A stretch of 64,000 nucleotides of DNA from Rhizobium sp. RU36D (GTDB taxonomy: Bacteria; Pseudomonadota; Alphaproteobacteria; Rhizobiales; Rhizobiaceae): assembly GCF_900176345.1 (NCBI RefSeq), contig NZ_FWXU01000003.1:273565-337564 (forward strand), in the 5' to 3' direction. The position numbers and the translations under genes were made by a program. Under the pieces are notes generated by a model. It worked only from the letters and a program-made list of their open reading frames with translations, was not told where the DNA came from and did not search any database. This document shows, piece after piece, positions 29,556 through 36,964 of this stretch. Position 1 is the first letter of the stretch; every line of letters starts with the position of its first letter.

Positions 29556-30105
29556 GGCGCTCGAAAACCTCTTCCATCTCGGCCTCCTCAATGGCGGGCG
29601 CCGTGCAGTCCCGCCAGGCGATGGTACCGACAAGGCCAGCATGCACGTCGGCTGCCATCGGCACCACGAGCACCCGCGCCGGATCGACCGGACCCGGGAA
29701 TGCCAGAGCGTTATAGGCAACCTTCTCGAAGCCGAGCGGCATGTAATAGGGCGGGTCGCCGACCAGGATCACGGCTTCCGATCCCTTCCGCCGCGCCGCT
29801 TCGATCGCGATCCGCACCAGCTCCCGGCCAATACCCTTGTTCTTGTGCGACGGCCGCACGGCAAGCGGGCCGAGCAGATGCCCCTTCACACTGCCGGCCA
29901 TGACAGGCGTCATCCGCACCGACGCAATCGTCTCGCCATCATCGGCGCAGATGAAGGACAGGCTGCGGTCATGCGGCCCCTGCTCACGAATCCGCGCGGC
30001 GGCACGGACGAACCGGCCGGGGCCGAATGCTTCTTCATTGATGAGTTCGATGACGGCATCATGAGACGCGTCCTCGGTGAGATAGACCAAGTCGTGATTT
30101 TTCAT
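29530..30105 (-). CDS. GNAT-family N-acetyltransferase (YhbS-like)
   Basis: This 191-aa protein has LLGPLAVRPSHKNKGIGRELVRIAIEAARRKGSEAVILVGDPPYYMPLGFEKV, which fits the YhbS branch of GNAT enzymes. The start at 30105 (MKNHDLVYLTEDA) is favoured over an upstream one at 30279 that would add 58 non-conserved residues. It is convergent with, and overlaps, the preceding GNAT gene. Confidence 0.87.
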   Translation of the reverse strand: MKNHDLVYLTEDASHDAVIELINEEAFGPGRFVRAAARIREQGPHDRSLSFICADDGETIASVRMTPVMAGSVKGHLLGPLAVRPSHKNKGIGRELVRIAIEAARRKGSEAVILVGDPPYYMPLGFEKVAYNALAFPGPVDPARVLVVPMAADVHAGLVGTIAWRDCTAPAIEEAEMEEVFERPKAASSSR

Positions 30106-30354
30106 GGGAAGTCCAAACAGGCATGCAGACGAAATAGGTGACGGACGCCGTGTAGGCGTTTTCAGCGTCAGCGTCGTCGCAGGAACCTGTTCTGGGTCAT
30201 CGGGACTTTCCGAAAATTTCTGTGTTAGCGGCGATACCAGATTTTTTCGCGACGTCCAACGGAAAAACGCAGTGTTCAATCAATGCGGCCTCGAAATTGT
30301 CAGCGACAGCCGTATCTTAAGATCCATATGAAGCAATCGCGAAAGGGACCTGAC

Positions 30355-31389
30355 ATGGGAATGCTGGTAGACGGCGTCTGGAAGGACGTTTGGTATGACA
30401 CATCATCCACCAAGGGCCATTTTCAGCGCAAGGCTTCGTCATTCCGCAATTGGGTGACCGCCGATGGCTCGGCCGGCCCATCGGGCAATGGCGGCTTCCA
30501 GGCCGAGGCCGGGCGCTATCACCTCTATGTCTCGCTCGCCTGTCCCTGGGCGCACCGAACCCTCATCTTCCGCAAGCTCAAGAAGTTGGAAGACCTGATT
30601 TCGGTGTCCATCGTCGATCCGCTGATGGTCGAGAACGGCTGGGAGTTTCGCGACCGGGACGGTGGCACCGTCGATCATCTCTTCGGATCCCGCACGCTCT
30701 GGGAAATCTATGTAAAGGCCGACCCGCAATATACGGGCCGTGTCACCGTTCCCGTGCTGTGGGACAAGGAGACCGGCACGATCGTCTCTAACGAATCGGC
30801 CGAAATCATCCGCATGTTCAACAGCGCCTTCAATGATCTCACAGGCAATGACGACGATTATTACCCTGAGGACCTTCAGGAAGAGATCGATACGATCAAT
30901 ACGCGAATTTACGACACCGTGAACAACGGCGTCTACAAGGCCGGCTTCGCGACGACCCAGGAGGCCTATGAAGCCGGCGTCATGCCGCTGTTCGAGACCC
31001 TGGATTGGCTGGACGAGCGGCTATCGACCCAGCGCTATCTGTTTGGCGAGCGGCTGACGGAAGCAGACTGGCGGCTCTTCACCACGCTGGTTCGCTTCGA
31101 CCCTGTGTATGTTGGACATTTCAAATGCAATATCCGGCGCATCGCCGACTACAAGAGCCTGACGGCCTATCTGCGTGACCTCTACCAGACGGAAGGCGTG
31201 GCCGAGACGGTCAACCTCAAGCACATCAAGCACCACTATTACCGCAGCCACAAGACCATAAACCCGACCGGCGTCGTGCCGGTGGGACCGGAAGTCGATT
31301 ACGACCGGCCCCATGGCCGGCATATGCTGAGCGAGGCATTGGCCATCACCAGAAGTCGTCGGGCGGACACTCCCCAGCCACCTCTTTGA
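30355..31389 (+). CDS. Glutathionyl-hydroquinone reductase (xi-class glutathione transferase)
   Basis: This 344-aa protein has YVSLACPWAHRTLIFRKLKKLE, whose Cys is the catalytic thiol of xi-class GSTs, then SAEIIRMFNSAF and a C-terminal helical domain ending HIKHHYYRSHKTINPTGVVPVGP, diagnostic of YqjG/EcfG4-type enzymes. It reduces glutathionyl-hydroquinones using glutathione. ATG at 30355 (MGMLVDGVWKDVWYDT) matches the family start. Its last 44 bp overlap the convergent Nudix gene. Confidence 0.93.
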   Translation: MGMLVDGVWKDVWYDTSSTKGHFQRKASSFRNWVTADGSAGPSGNGGFQAEAGRYHLYVSLACPWAHRTLIFRKLKKLEDLISVSIVDPLMVENGWEFRDRDGGTVDHLFGSRTLWEIYVKADPQYTGRVTVPVLWDKETGTIVSNESAEIIRMFNSAFNDLTGNDDDYYPEDLQEEIDTINTRIYDTVNNGVYKAGFATTQEAYEAGVMPLFETLDWLDERLSTQRYLFGERLTEADWRLFTTLVRFDPVYVGHFKCNIRRIADYKSLTAYLRDLYQTEGVAETVNLKHIKHHYYRSHKTINPTGVVPVGPEVDYDRPHGRHMLSEALAITRSRRADTPQPPL

Positions 31390-31855
31390 GCCTGCGCCGC
31401 GTTGCCGCCGTCGTCCCCTCCGGCAGTGCGTCCGGGTCGAAGAAGCCGCATTCGGCAATCTCCCTGTCCGGCAGTCGCGGCGCGGTCTGCCGGACCTGCA
31501 CCCGGTAGAACAGCACATGGTCTCGGGAGGTCACCCGGCGATTGAAATAGACCTGGATCAGTTGCGGAGGCGTGACCGCCTGCAGGTTACCCTCCTCGCG
31601 CAGTTCCTTTTCCAGCGCTTGCACGGCATGTTCATGCCGCTCCACGCCGCCGCCCGGCATGTGCCAGCCCTCGACATAGGTATGCCGAACGAGAAACACC
31701 CGACCGCTATCATCGAAGCATGCCGCCCGCACCCCGAGCGTCATGCCGCGGGCAAGCAGGAAGTAGCGATGCAGCAGGCGGATTGCGATACGCTTCCAAA
31801 GCGCGGCCGCAACCTGCTCTTCTCCAGGGTTTTCGTTCAACAGGCTTGCTCCCAT
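31346..31855 (-). CDS. Nudix hydrolase
   Basis: This 169-aa protein contains GWHMPGGGVERHEHAVQALEKELREEGNL, a Nudix box with the E-L-R-E-E-G core. It is preceded by VFLVRHTYV, which is common in Nudix enzymes of the MutT-like group. The substrate is unassigned. The gene is divergent from the metallophosphoesterase, with only a few bases between starts. Confidence 0.88.
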   Translation of the reverse strand: MGASLLNENPGEEQVAAALWKRIAIRLLHRYFLLARGMTLGVRAACFDDSGRVFLVRHTYVEGWHMPGGGVERHEHAVQALEKELREEGNLQAVTPPQLIQVYFNRRVTSRDHVLFYRVQVRQTAPRLPDREIAECGFFDPDALPEGTTAATRRRLKEVAGECPPDDFW

Positions 31856-31869
31856 GTGTTGTGGGCTCT

Positions 31870-32790
31870 ATGTCTAGGTATATGTTCAGGCTCGCGCATA
31901 TTTCCGACGTTCATCTTGGCCCCTTGCCTCGTCTCAGCTTAACGGAACTGGCTTCCAAGCGCATCACGGGCTATTGGAATTGGCACAGAAACCGCAAAAA
32001 GCATATGTTTTCCAACGCTCTGGAAATGCTGTGCGCGGATATTCTGGAAAAAGCACCTGACCATCTGGCCATTACAGGCGATCTCGTCAACCTCGGCTCC
32101 GGCATCGAGATCCGTGCCGTCGCGGAATGGTTGCGCGTGGTGGGCGACCCCGTCAGCACGACGGTCATTCCCGGCAACCACGATGCCTATGTGCCCGGCG
32201 CCCGCGACAAGGCCGTGGAGGCCTGGTACAACTATATGCGCGGGGACAATGATCCCCTGACCTTCGAGCAGGACGACAAACTGTTTCCCACGATCCGCCG
32301 GCGCGGTCCGGTCGCGATCATCGGCTGTTCCACGGCGCTCGCAACGCCGCCCTTTGCCGCGTCAGGTTTCTTCAGCAGCCGGCAGGCGCGCGAGACGGCA
32401 GAGCTTTTGAAGAAGGCGGGAGAGGAAGGCCTATTCCGCGTCGTGCTGATCCATCATCCGCCCATTCCCGGCGCCACCACCCAGTATAAACGCATGATTG
32501 GCATCCGCCGCTTTGCCGCGGCCATCGCCGTCGGCGGCGCGGAACTGGTGCTGCACGGCCATACCCACTTGAACTCGCTGTATTGGCTGGAATCAAAGGG
32601 CCGAAAGGTACCGGTCGTCGGCATAGCCTCGGCCTCGCAAGGTCCGGGCAGTCCCAAGCCCAGGGCGGCCTACAACCTGTTTTCCATCGGCGGCAAGCCG
32701 GGCGCCTGGCATGTCGATTGGGAACGCCACAGCCTGGACAAACTGGCGGGCCATATCGAAGTCGACCATCGGCATCGGCTCTACGGCTGA
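31870..32790 (+). CDS. Metallophosphoesterase
   Basis: This 306-aa protein has all calcineurin-like motifs: AHISDVHLG, AITGDLVN, VIPGNHD, IHHPP and LHGHTHLN. It is similar in layout to cyclic-nucleotide phosphodiesterase-like enzymes (CpdA/Icc group), but the substrate is not certain. An ATG at 31882 (MFRLAHISD) is an equally good start, four codons later; neither has a strong Shine-Dalgarno. Confidence 0.9.
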   Translation: MSRYMFRLAHISDVHLGPLPRLSLTELASKRITGYWNWHRNRKKHMFSNALEMLCADILEKAPDHLAITGDLVNLGSGIEIRAVAEWLRVVGDPVSTTVIPGNHDAYVPGARDKAVEAWYNYMRGDNDPLTFEQDDKLFPTIRRRGPVAIIGCSTALATPPFAASGFFSSRQARETAELLKKAGEEGLFRVVLIHHPPIPGATTQYKRMIGIRRFAAAIAVGGAELVLHGHTHLNSLYWLESKGRKVPVVGIASASQGPGSPKPRAAYNLFSIGGKPGAWHVDWERHSLDKLAGHIEVDHRHRLYG

Positions 32791-32803
32791 ACCGCCGAAA
32801 GGT

Positions 32804-33502
32804 TCAACCGAACAAGGCGATCGGCGCGTTCGGCGCAACCTGGCTGGCGACCGTCTGGCGTCGCCATGCCACGATGGCGCGCAGATTGAACCGGATCGCA
32901 TCGATCAGCGCTTCTGTTTCGGCATCGCCGAGTTCGTTCCAGCCCATGCGACGCATCAAGGCGGGCTTGCACAGCCGGAACGACATGGTTTGCCCCATGA
33001 GCGTGAAGACCGTGAGCTTGATGTCATCGGTCTGCCCTTCCGCGCCAGTCGCGATCCCGAAAAGCTGCTCTACCCTCTCATGCAGAGGCCGGACCATGCC
33101 GGTATAGATGTGGTCGTGTATCTCCCCAGGCATGACCATTTCGCGCATCAGGAAGGTCGAGATGTCCTCGGAGTCCGGGCGCTGCGCACCGACGCGGACG
33201 AGATTGGTGAACATTTCCTCCAGCACGGCCATGGCCTCGTCTTGCGAAAGGTCCGACGGCGGGGATTGCGTGAGCGGCGCACCCATGGCTTCCACCACGG
33301 CGCTGATCACATATTCCACGCAGGCAATGCGAAGGCCGGGCTTTCCACCGAAGTGATAGGCGATGCTGCCGATATTGGCGGCGGCATGATCGGCGATCTG
33401 CCGGGTCGAGACAGCATCATAGCCATGCTCCCCAAACAGCTTAAGCGCGGCTGAAATCAGCGCGCTCCGGGTCGCCGCAGCGCCTGAAAGTTGTCGTCCC
33501 AT
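32804..33502 (-). CDS. TetR-family regulator with CecR-type C-terminal domain
   Basis: This 232-aa protein has an N-terminal TetR helix-turn-helix (ALISAALKLFGEHGYDAVSTRQIADHAAANIGSIAYHFGGKPGL) and a C-terminal domain with FLMREMVMPGEIHDHIYTGMVRPLHERVEQLFG, characteristic of CecR/YbiH (DUF1956). In enterics that regulator controls an adjacent ABC/HlyD efflux operon. Here neither neighbour is a transporter, so its target lies elsewhere or is itself. A palindrome sits upstream of its start. Confidence 0.9.
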   Translation of the reverse strand: MGRQLSGAAATRSALISAALKLFGEHGYDAVSTRQIADHAAANIGSIAYHFGGKPGLRIACVEYVISAVVEAMGAPLTQSPPSDLSQDEAMAVLEEMFTNLVRVGAQRPDSEDISTFLMREMVMPGEIHDHIYTGMVRPLHERVEQLFGIATGAEGQTDDIKLTVFTLMGQTMSFRLCKPALMRRMGWNELGDAETEALIDAIRFNLRAIVAWRRQTVASQVAPNAPIALFG

Positions 33503-33522
33503 CGAAGAACCCCTGCTCAGGA

Positions 33523-33538
33523 AATCATTCGATTGATT
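33523..33538 (-). promoter_or_regulatory. Candidate TetR-family operator
   Basis: AATCATTCGATTGATT is a 16-bp near-perfect palindrome (one mismatched pair) centred on TCGA, 21 bp upstream of the cecR-like start. Its position fits autoregulation by the adjacent TetR protein; this is inferred. Confidence 0.5.
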
Positions 33539-33613
33539 AAATCCAATTTGTGCGCTGCGTCAATTGCATGTCACAAAGAATCTTGTCGAGGGAGTGCTGA
33601 GAGTCGGCGCGGA

Positions 33614-34390
33614 TCATGGGCGTGAAAGCTGACGGATGAGTGCCGCCACGACTGCATCCGGCGTCTCTTCGATCAGCATATGGCCCACGCCTTCGAGGAT
33701 ATGAATGTCTGCCCGGCCTTCCAGCGCCTGCGCCTGGGCAACGGGCAGGATCATGTCCTGTGTTCCCCACAGGAGGGACAAGGGCATAGTGAGCCCCCGC
33801 AGCGCATCCAGCGGCAAGACGCCCTGAAACACCGCTTCGCCTGTTGCGTTGGTGATATGCTGCAAGATGTCGAGCAGGGCCTCGGCCGCACCCGGCACAC
33901 ACCGCGCCTCCCAGAGCCGCAACAGTGCCTGTTCCGGAATTACGGCGTTGAAGCCGATCATCGGCTCCAAGGCCTGCCGCAGTTGTGCAATCGATGTGGC
34001 GGTGCCGTAGCGCCTCAGCGCCCGATGATTGATGTCGGACCCTAGCCCACCGGGCGCCAGCAGCGTCAGCGACGCGACCTGATCAGCGGCCTTGAGGGCC
34101 ATCAGCGCCGCCACTGCTCCGCCCATCGAGTGACCGGCAAGGTGCATGCGCTGTATGCCCTGAGCCCGGAGATCGCGCAGGATTGCGCGGGCCATGGCGC
34201 CGGCATGCCCGACGCCATCACTTGCCATCGAACCGCCATGCCCCGGCAGATCATAGGCGATGACGGGCAGGTCCGCCGGCAGGCGGTCCATGATCCCCAG
34301 CCAAGCCTCGGCGCAACCGCCGAAGCCATGCAGCAGAATGAGAGGCGGCGCCCCCTGCGGATCCCCTCTGCGGATCGCATGAAGCGCCAT
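33614..34390 (-). CDS. Alpha/beta hydrolase
   Basis: This 258-aa protein has LILLHGFGGCAEAWLG (oxyanion segment), LAGHSMGGAV with nucleophile Ser, LLWGTQDMILP with the likely acid and GVGHMLIEE with catalytic His. It is close in layout to the acetoin-dehydrogenase E2-associated hydrolases, but no dehydrogenase genes are near. It starts 5 bp after leuA ends, so it is probably co-transcribed with leuA and would share its leader control. Confidence 0.88.
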   Translation of the reverse strand: MALHAIRRGDPQGAPPLILLHGFGGCAEAWLGIMDRLPADLPVIAYDLPGHGGSMASDGVGHAGAMARAILRDLRAQGIQRMHLAGHSMGGAVAALMALKAADQVASLTLLAPGGLGSDINHRALRRYGTATSIAQLRQALEPMIGFNAVIPEQALLRLWEARCVPGAAEALLDILQHITNATGEAVFQGVLPLDALRGLTMPLSLLWGTQDMILPVAQAQALEGRADIHILEGVGHMLIEETPDAVVAALIRQLSRP

Positions 34391-34395
34391 CAGGT

Positions 34396-36114
34396 TCAGC
34401 CCTTGACGGCGCGCTGTTCCAGCACGCGATTGGCGGCCGAAACGATCGCCTCCAGCGACGCGGCGACGATGTTGGTGTTGATCCCGACGCCAAACAGCTT
34501 GGCTCCGGCATGCTCCAGCTCGACATAGGCAATCGCAGAGGCGTTCGAGCCGTGCTGCAAGGAATGCTCGGAATAATCAGCCACCGACAGTGGCATGCCG
34601 AGATAGGTGGACAACGCATTGATGAAGCCGTCGATCGGGCCGGTGCCCCTGCCCTCGATCCGCTTCACCTCGCCTCCATCGGTGATCTCCGCCGCCACGA
34701 TCCGCACGCCCTTGAGGTCGGTGCCGGCCGGATAGGTGTGGTGATCCACGAACTTCAGCCGGCCATTCGGTTGCGACACGTAATGCTGGATGAAGTGGTC
34801 ATAGATACGCTTCGAGGGAAGCTCGACGCCCTCTTCATCGGTGATTCGCTGGATCTCCTCGCGGAACTCCACCTGCAGGTTGCGCGGCAGGTTGATGCCG
34901 TAGTCTTCCTGCAGAATATAGGCGATGCCGCCCTTGCCGGACTGGGAATTGATGCGGATGATCGCTTCATAGGTGCGGCCGACATCCTGCGGATCGATCG
35001 GCAGATACGGCACTTCCCAGACCGGCGAATTGGCCTTGCGGATCGCCTTCATGCCCTTGTTGATCGCATCCTGATGCGAGCCGGAGAAGGCGGTGTAGAC
35101 CAGTTCGCCGACATAAGGATGGCGCTCGGGGATCGTCATCTGGTTGGAATATTCGAAGACCGCCTTGATGCGCTCGATATCGGAGCAATCCAGGCCCGGG
35201 TCGACACCCTGCGTGAACATGTTCAGCGCCAGCGTCACCACATCGACATTCCCGGTGCGCTCGCCATTGCCGAACAGCGTGCCTTCGACGCGGTCCGCGC
35301 CGGCCATCAATGCCAGTTCGGTCGCGGCAATGCCGGTGCCACGGTCATTGTGTGGATGCAGCGAGACCAGCACGTTCTCGCGATTGTCGATGTTGCGGCA
35401 CATCCATTCGATCTGGTCGGCATAGATGTTCGGCGTCGCCATCTCGACGGTCGAGGGCAGGTTCAGGATCAGCTTGTTATCCGGCGTCGGCTTGATGATC
35501 TCGACGACGGCATTGCAGATCTCGAGCGCCACTTCCAGTTCGGTGCCGGTAAAGCTTTCGGGCGAGTATTCGAAGCGATAGCCACCACCAGCCTTGGCGG
35601 CCATGTCGGTGATCATCTTCGCGGCATCCACCGCGATCTGCTTGATGCCCTGGACATCCTTGGCGAACACCACGCGGCGCTGCAACTCGCTGGTGGAATT
35701 GTAGAAGTGGATGATCGGCTTGTGGGCGCCATCCAAGGCTTCGAAGGTGCGCGTGATCAGTTCAGGCCGGCACTGCACCAGAACCTGCAACGACACGTCC
35801 TTGGGCACATTGCCTTCCTCGACGCACCAGCGGGCAAAGTCGAAATCCGTCTGCGACGCCGAGGGGAAGCCGATCTCGATTTCCTTGAAGCCCATGTCCA
35901 GCAACAGCTGGAACATGCGAGCCTTGCGGTCGTGGCCCATCGGGTTGACCAGCGACTGGTTGCCGTCGCGCAGGTCGACCGAGCACCAGATCGGTGCCTT
36001 GGTGATGGTCTTGGACGGCCAGGTGCGGTCCTTTATGTCGATCTGCGGATAGGGCCGGTATTTCTGTGCCGCTTCGGGCATGCCCTGCTTGACGGAATGG
36101 GTCTTCAAAATCAT
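34396..36114 (-). CDS. leuA: 2-isopropylmalate synthase
   Basis: This 572-aa enzyme condenses acetyl-CoA with 2-oxoisovalerate, the first committed step of leucine synthesis. APIWCSVDLRDGNQSL carries the catalytic Arg-Asp pair, HPHNDRGTG supplies metal-binding His residues, and the C-terminal roughly 150 residues form the LeuA regulatory domain. Its length corresponds to the long (PRK03739-type) form. A 280-nt leader with a leucine-rich peptide and its own promoter lies upstream. Confidence 0.96.
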   Translation of the reverse strand: MILKTHSVKQGMPEAAQKYRPYPQIDIKDRTWPSKTITKAPIWCSVDLRDGNQSLVNPMGHDRKARMFQLLLDMGFKEIEIGFPSASQTDFDFARWCVEEGNVPKDVSLQVLVQCRPELITRTFEALDGAHKPIIHFYNSTSELQRRVVFAKDVQGIKQIAVDAAKMITDMAAKAGGGYRFEYSPESFTGTELEVALEICNAVVEIIKPTPDNKLILNLPSTVEMATPNIYADQIEWMCRNIDNRENVLVSLHPHNDRGTGIAATELALMAGADRVEGTLFGNGERTGNVDVVTLALNMFTQGVDPGLDCSDIERIKAVFEYSNQMTIPERHPYVGELVYTAFSGSHQDAINKGMKAIRKANSPVWEVPYLPIDPQDVGRTYEAIIRINSQSGKGGIAYILQEDYGINLPRNLQVEFREEIQRITDEEGVELPSKRIYDHFIQHYVSQPNGRLKFVDHHTYPAGTDLKGVRIVAAEITDGGEVKRIEGRGTGPIDGFINALSTYLGMPLSVADYSEHSLQHGSNASAIAYVELEHAGAKLFGVGINTNIVAASLEAIVSAANRVLEQRAVKG

Positions 36115-36133
36115 CGCTTCGTCTCTTCTCTTC

Positions 36134-36189
36134 CCGCATTTGCCCGGCGCTATAGCGCATCATCGAACAATTCGCGATGGCAAATGCGG
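36134..36189 (-). promoter_or_regulatory. Stable hairpin immediately upstream of leuA
   Basis: CCGCATTTGCC (36134-36144) pairs perfectly with GGCAAATGCGG (36179-36189). The 34-nt interior contains the palindrome GCGCTATAGCGC. In the leuA mRNA the hairpin ends 19 nt before the start codon. It lacks a following U-run, so it is not an ordinary terminator and may influence leuA translation. Confidence 0.55.
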
Positions 36190-36226
36190 TCCCCTGCGGG
36201 ATCCAATATTGGGCTTTATGGTTTGG

Positions 36227-36272
36227 TAAAGGAGCTATGCCTGACGGCTATCCGGCCGCCGGGCGCTCCTTA
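36227..36272 (-). promoter_or_regulatory. Alternative RNA pairing region of the leuA leader
   Basis: On the minus strand TAAGGAGC (36265-36272, starting with the leader stop codon) can pair with GCTCCTTTA (36227-36235). The same AAGGAG can instead pair with CTCCTT formed by the Leu codons of the leader ORF at about 36300-36305. These are mutually exclusive structures of the kind used in ribosome-mediated attenuation. No U-tract follows, so the output (termination or translation) is unclear. Confidence 0.5.
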
Positions 36273-36395
36273 GTGGACCCGGCAACCGCGGATAAGGCCA
36301 AGGAGAAGAAGCGAGTTTAGGGCGAACGAAACCGCACCGGCGTCAAAACCGCCAGCGTCGGATGAAGTCGAAATGATGTCGCCCGAAATCTTCAT
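36270..36395 (-). CDS. Leucine-rich leader peptide upstream of leuA
   Basis: This 41-codon ORF starts at ATG 36395 and ends with LNSLLLLGLIRGCRVH; the core is CTA AAC TCG CTT CTT CTC CTT GGC CTT, six Leu in nine codons. It is on the leuA strand and ends 155 nt before leuA. A TTGCGC-N17-TATCAC promoter ends six bases before its ATG, implying a leaderless start, as for trpL. I infer that it senses charged tRNA-Leu. The exact start is less certain than the Leu-rich end. Confidence 0.65.
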   Translation of the reverse strand: MKISGDIISTSSDAGGFDAGAVSFALNSLLLLGLIRGCRVH

Positions 36396-36401
36396 GCGGT
36401 A

Positions 36402-36430
36402 GTGATAGCGTGAGGCCGTGAATCGCGCAA
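36402..36430 (-). promoter_or_regulatory. Candidate sigma-70-type promoter of the leuA leader transcript
   Basis: On the minus strand TTGCGC (36425-36430) is followed after 17 bp by TATCAC (36402-36407). The expected transcription start falls at or next to the leader ATG at 36395. It sits just beyond the brnA stop codon. Confidence 0.55.
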
Positions 36431-36435
36431 GGGTG

Positions 36436-36678
36436 TTATTCGGCGGCAGAGACCTTCTCCAGGCGCTCTCTCACCCATTCGGAAATCAGCCGATCGCGGG
36501 TCGTTCCCAAACGGGAGACTTCGGCATCCAATTGTGCCAAGTCCTGCTTGGGAATGTCGAGTTGCACGATTTCTTGAGACCAGTTCACCAGACGGGCTTT
36601 CGACCAATCGAAATACTCGCTGACATCTTCGCCATCGTCAAACTTCTGGTCCAGTTCCGCTGCGGATATGGTCTTCAT
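36436..36678 (-). CDS. brnA: BrnA-family antitoxin
   Basis: This 80-aa protein has an acidic N-terminal part (MKTISAAELDQKFDDGEDVSEYFDWSKA) and a ribbon-helix-helix C-terminus (EIVQLDIPKQDLAQLDAEVSRLGTTRDRLISEWVRERLEK). GAGGAACCTTT precedes its ATG. It overlaps the 3' end of brnT by 41 bp. It should bind and neutralise BrnT and repress the operon. Confidence 0.88.
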   Translation of the reverse strand: MKTISAAELDQKFDDGEDVSEYFDWSKARLVNWSQEIVQLDIPKQDLAQLDAEVSRLGTTRDRLISEWVRERLEKVSAAE

Positions 36679-36925
36679 AAAGGTTCCTCTCGTAGTCGCG
36701 AGCCCGTCTCACGGAGATAATGCGAACGACCTGATTTCTGAAGGTGTAGACTGCCATCCAGCACTTTCCACCTGCCATCCCGACCAATCCCATTCGGGGT
36801 TCGCCGTCGGAGCGGGCCGGCGTCAACAATGCGATGCCACGCCACAATTCCTGGGCCTCGATGAAATCGATCCCGTGCTTTTCCTTGTTGCTGGCGCTCT
36901 TTGCGGGATCGAACTCGAACTCCAT
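36638..36925 (-). CDS. brnT: BrnT-family ribonuclease toxin
   Basis: This 95-aa RelE-fold toxin begins MEFEFDPAKSASNKEKHGIDFIEAQELWRG, the conserved BrnT N-terminus, and ends VVRIISVRRARDYERNLYEDH with the basic catalytic patch. It is intact in length and motif, unlike the remnant at 10731-10787. It is first gene of the brnTA module, located between benE and the leuA leader. Confidence 0.92.
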   Translation of the reverse strand: MEFEFDPAKSASNKEKHGIDFIEAQELWRGIALLTPARSDGEPRMGLVGMAGGKCWMAVYTFRNQVVRIISVRRARDYERNLYEDHIRSGTGPEV

Positions 36926-36964
36926 GCATCACTATAGCATGAAACAAGCCCGATCTCCATCGGC

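Noticed and set aside
36237..36320. 27-codon plus-strand ORF (MPDGYPAAGRS...)
   Set aside because: Its Shine-Dalgarno spacing is too short and it is the antisense of the leucine leader, which has far better positional and codon support.
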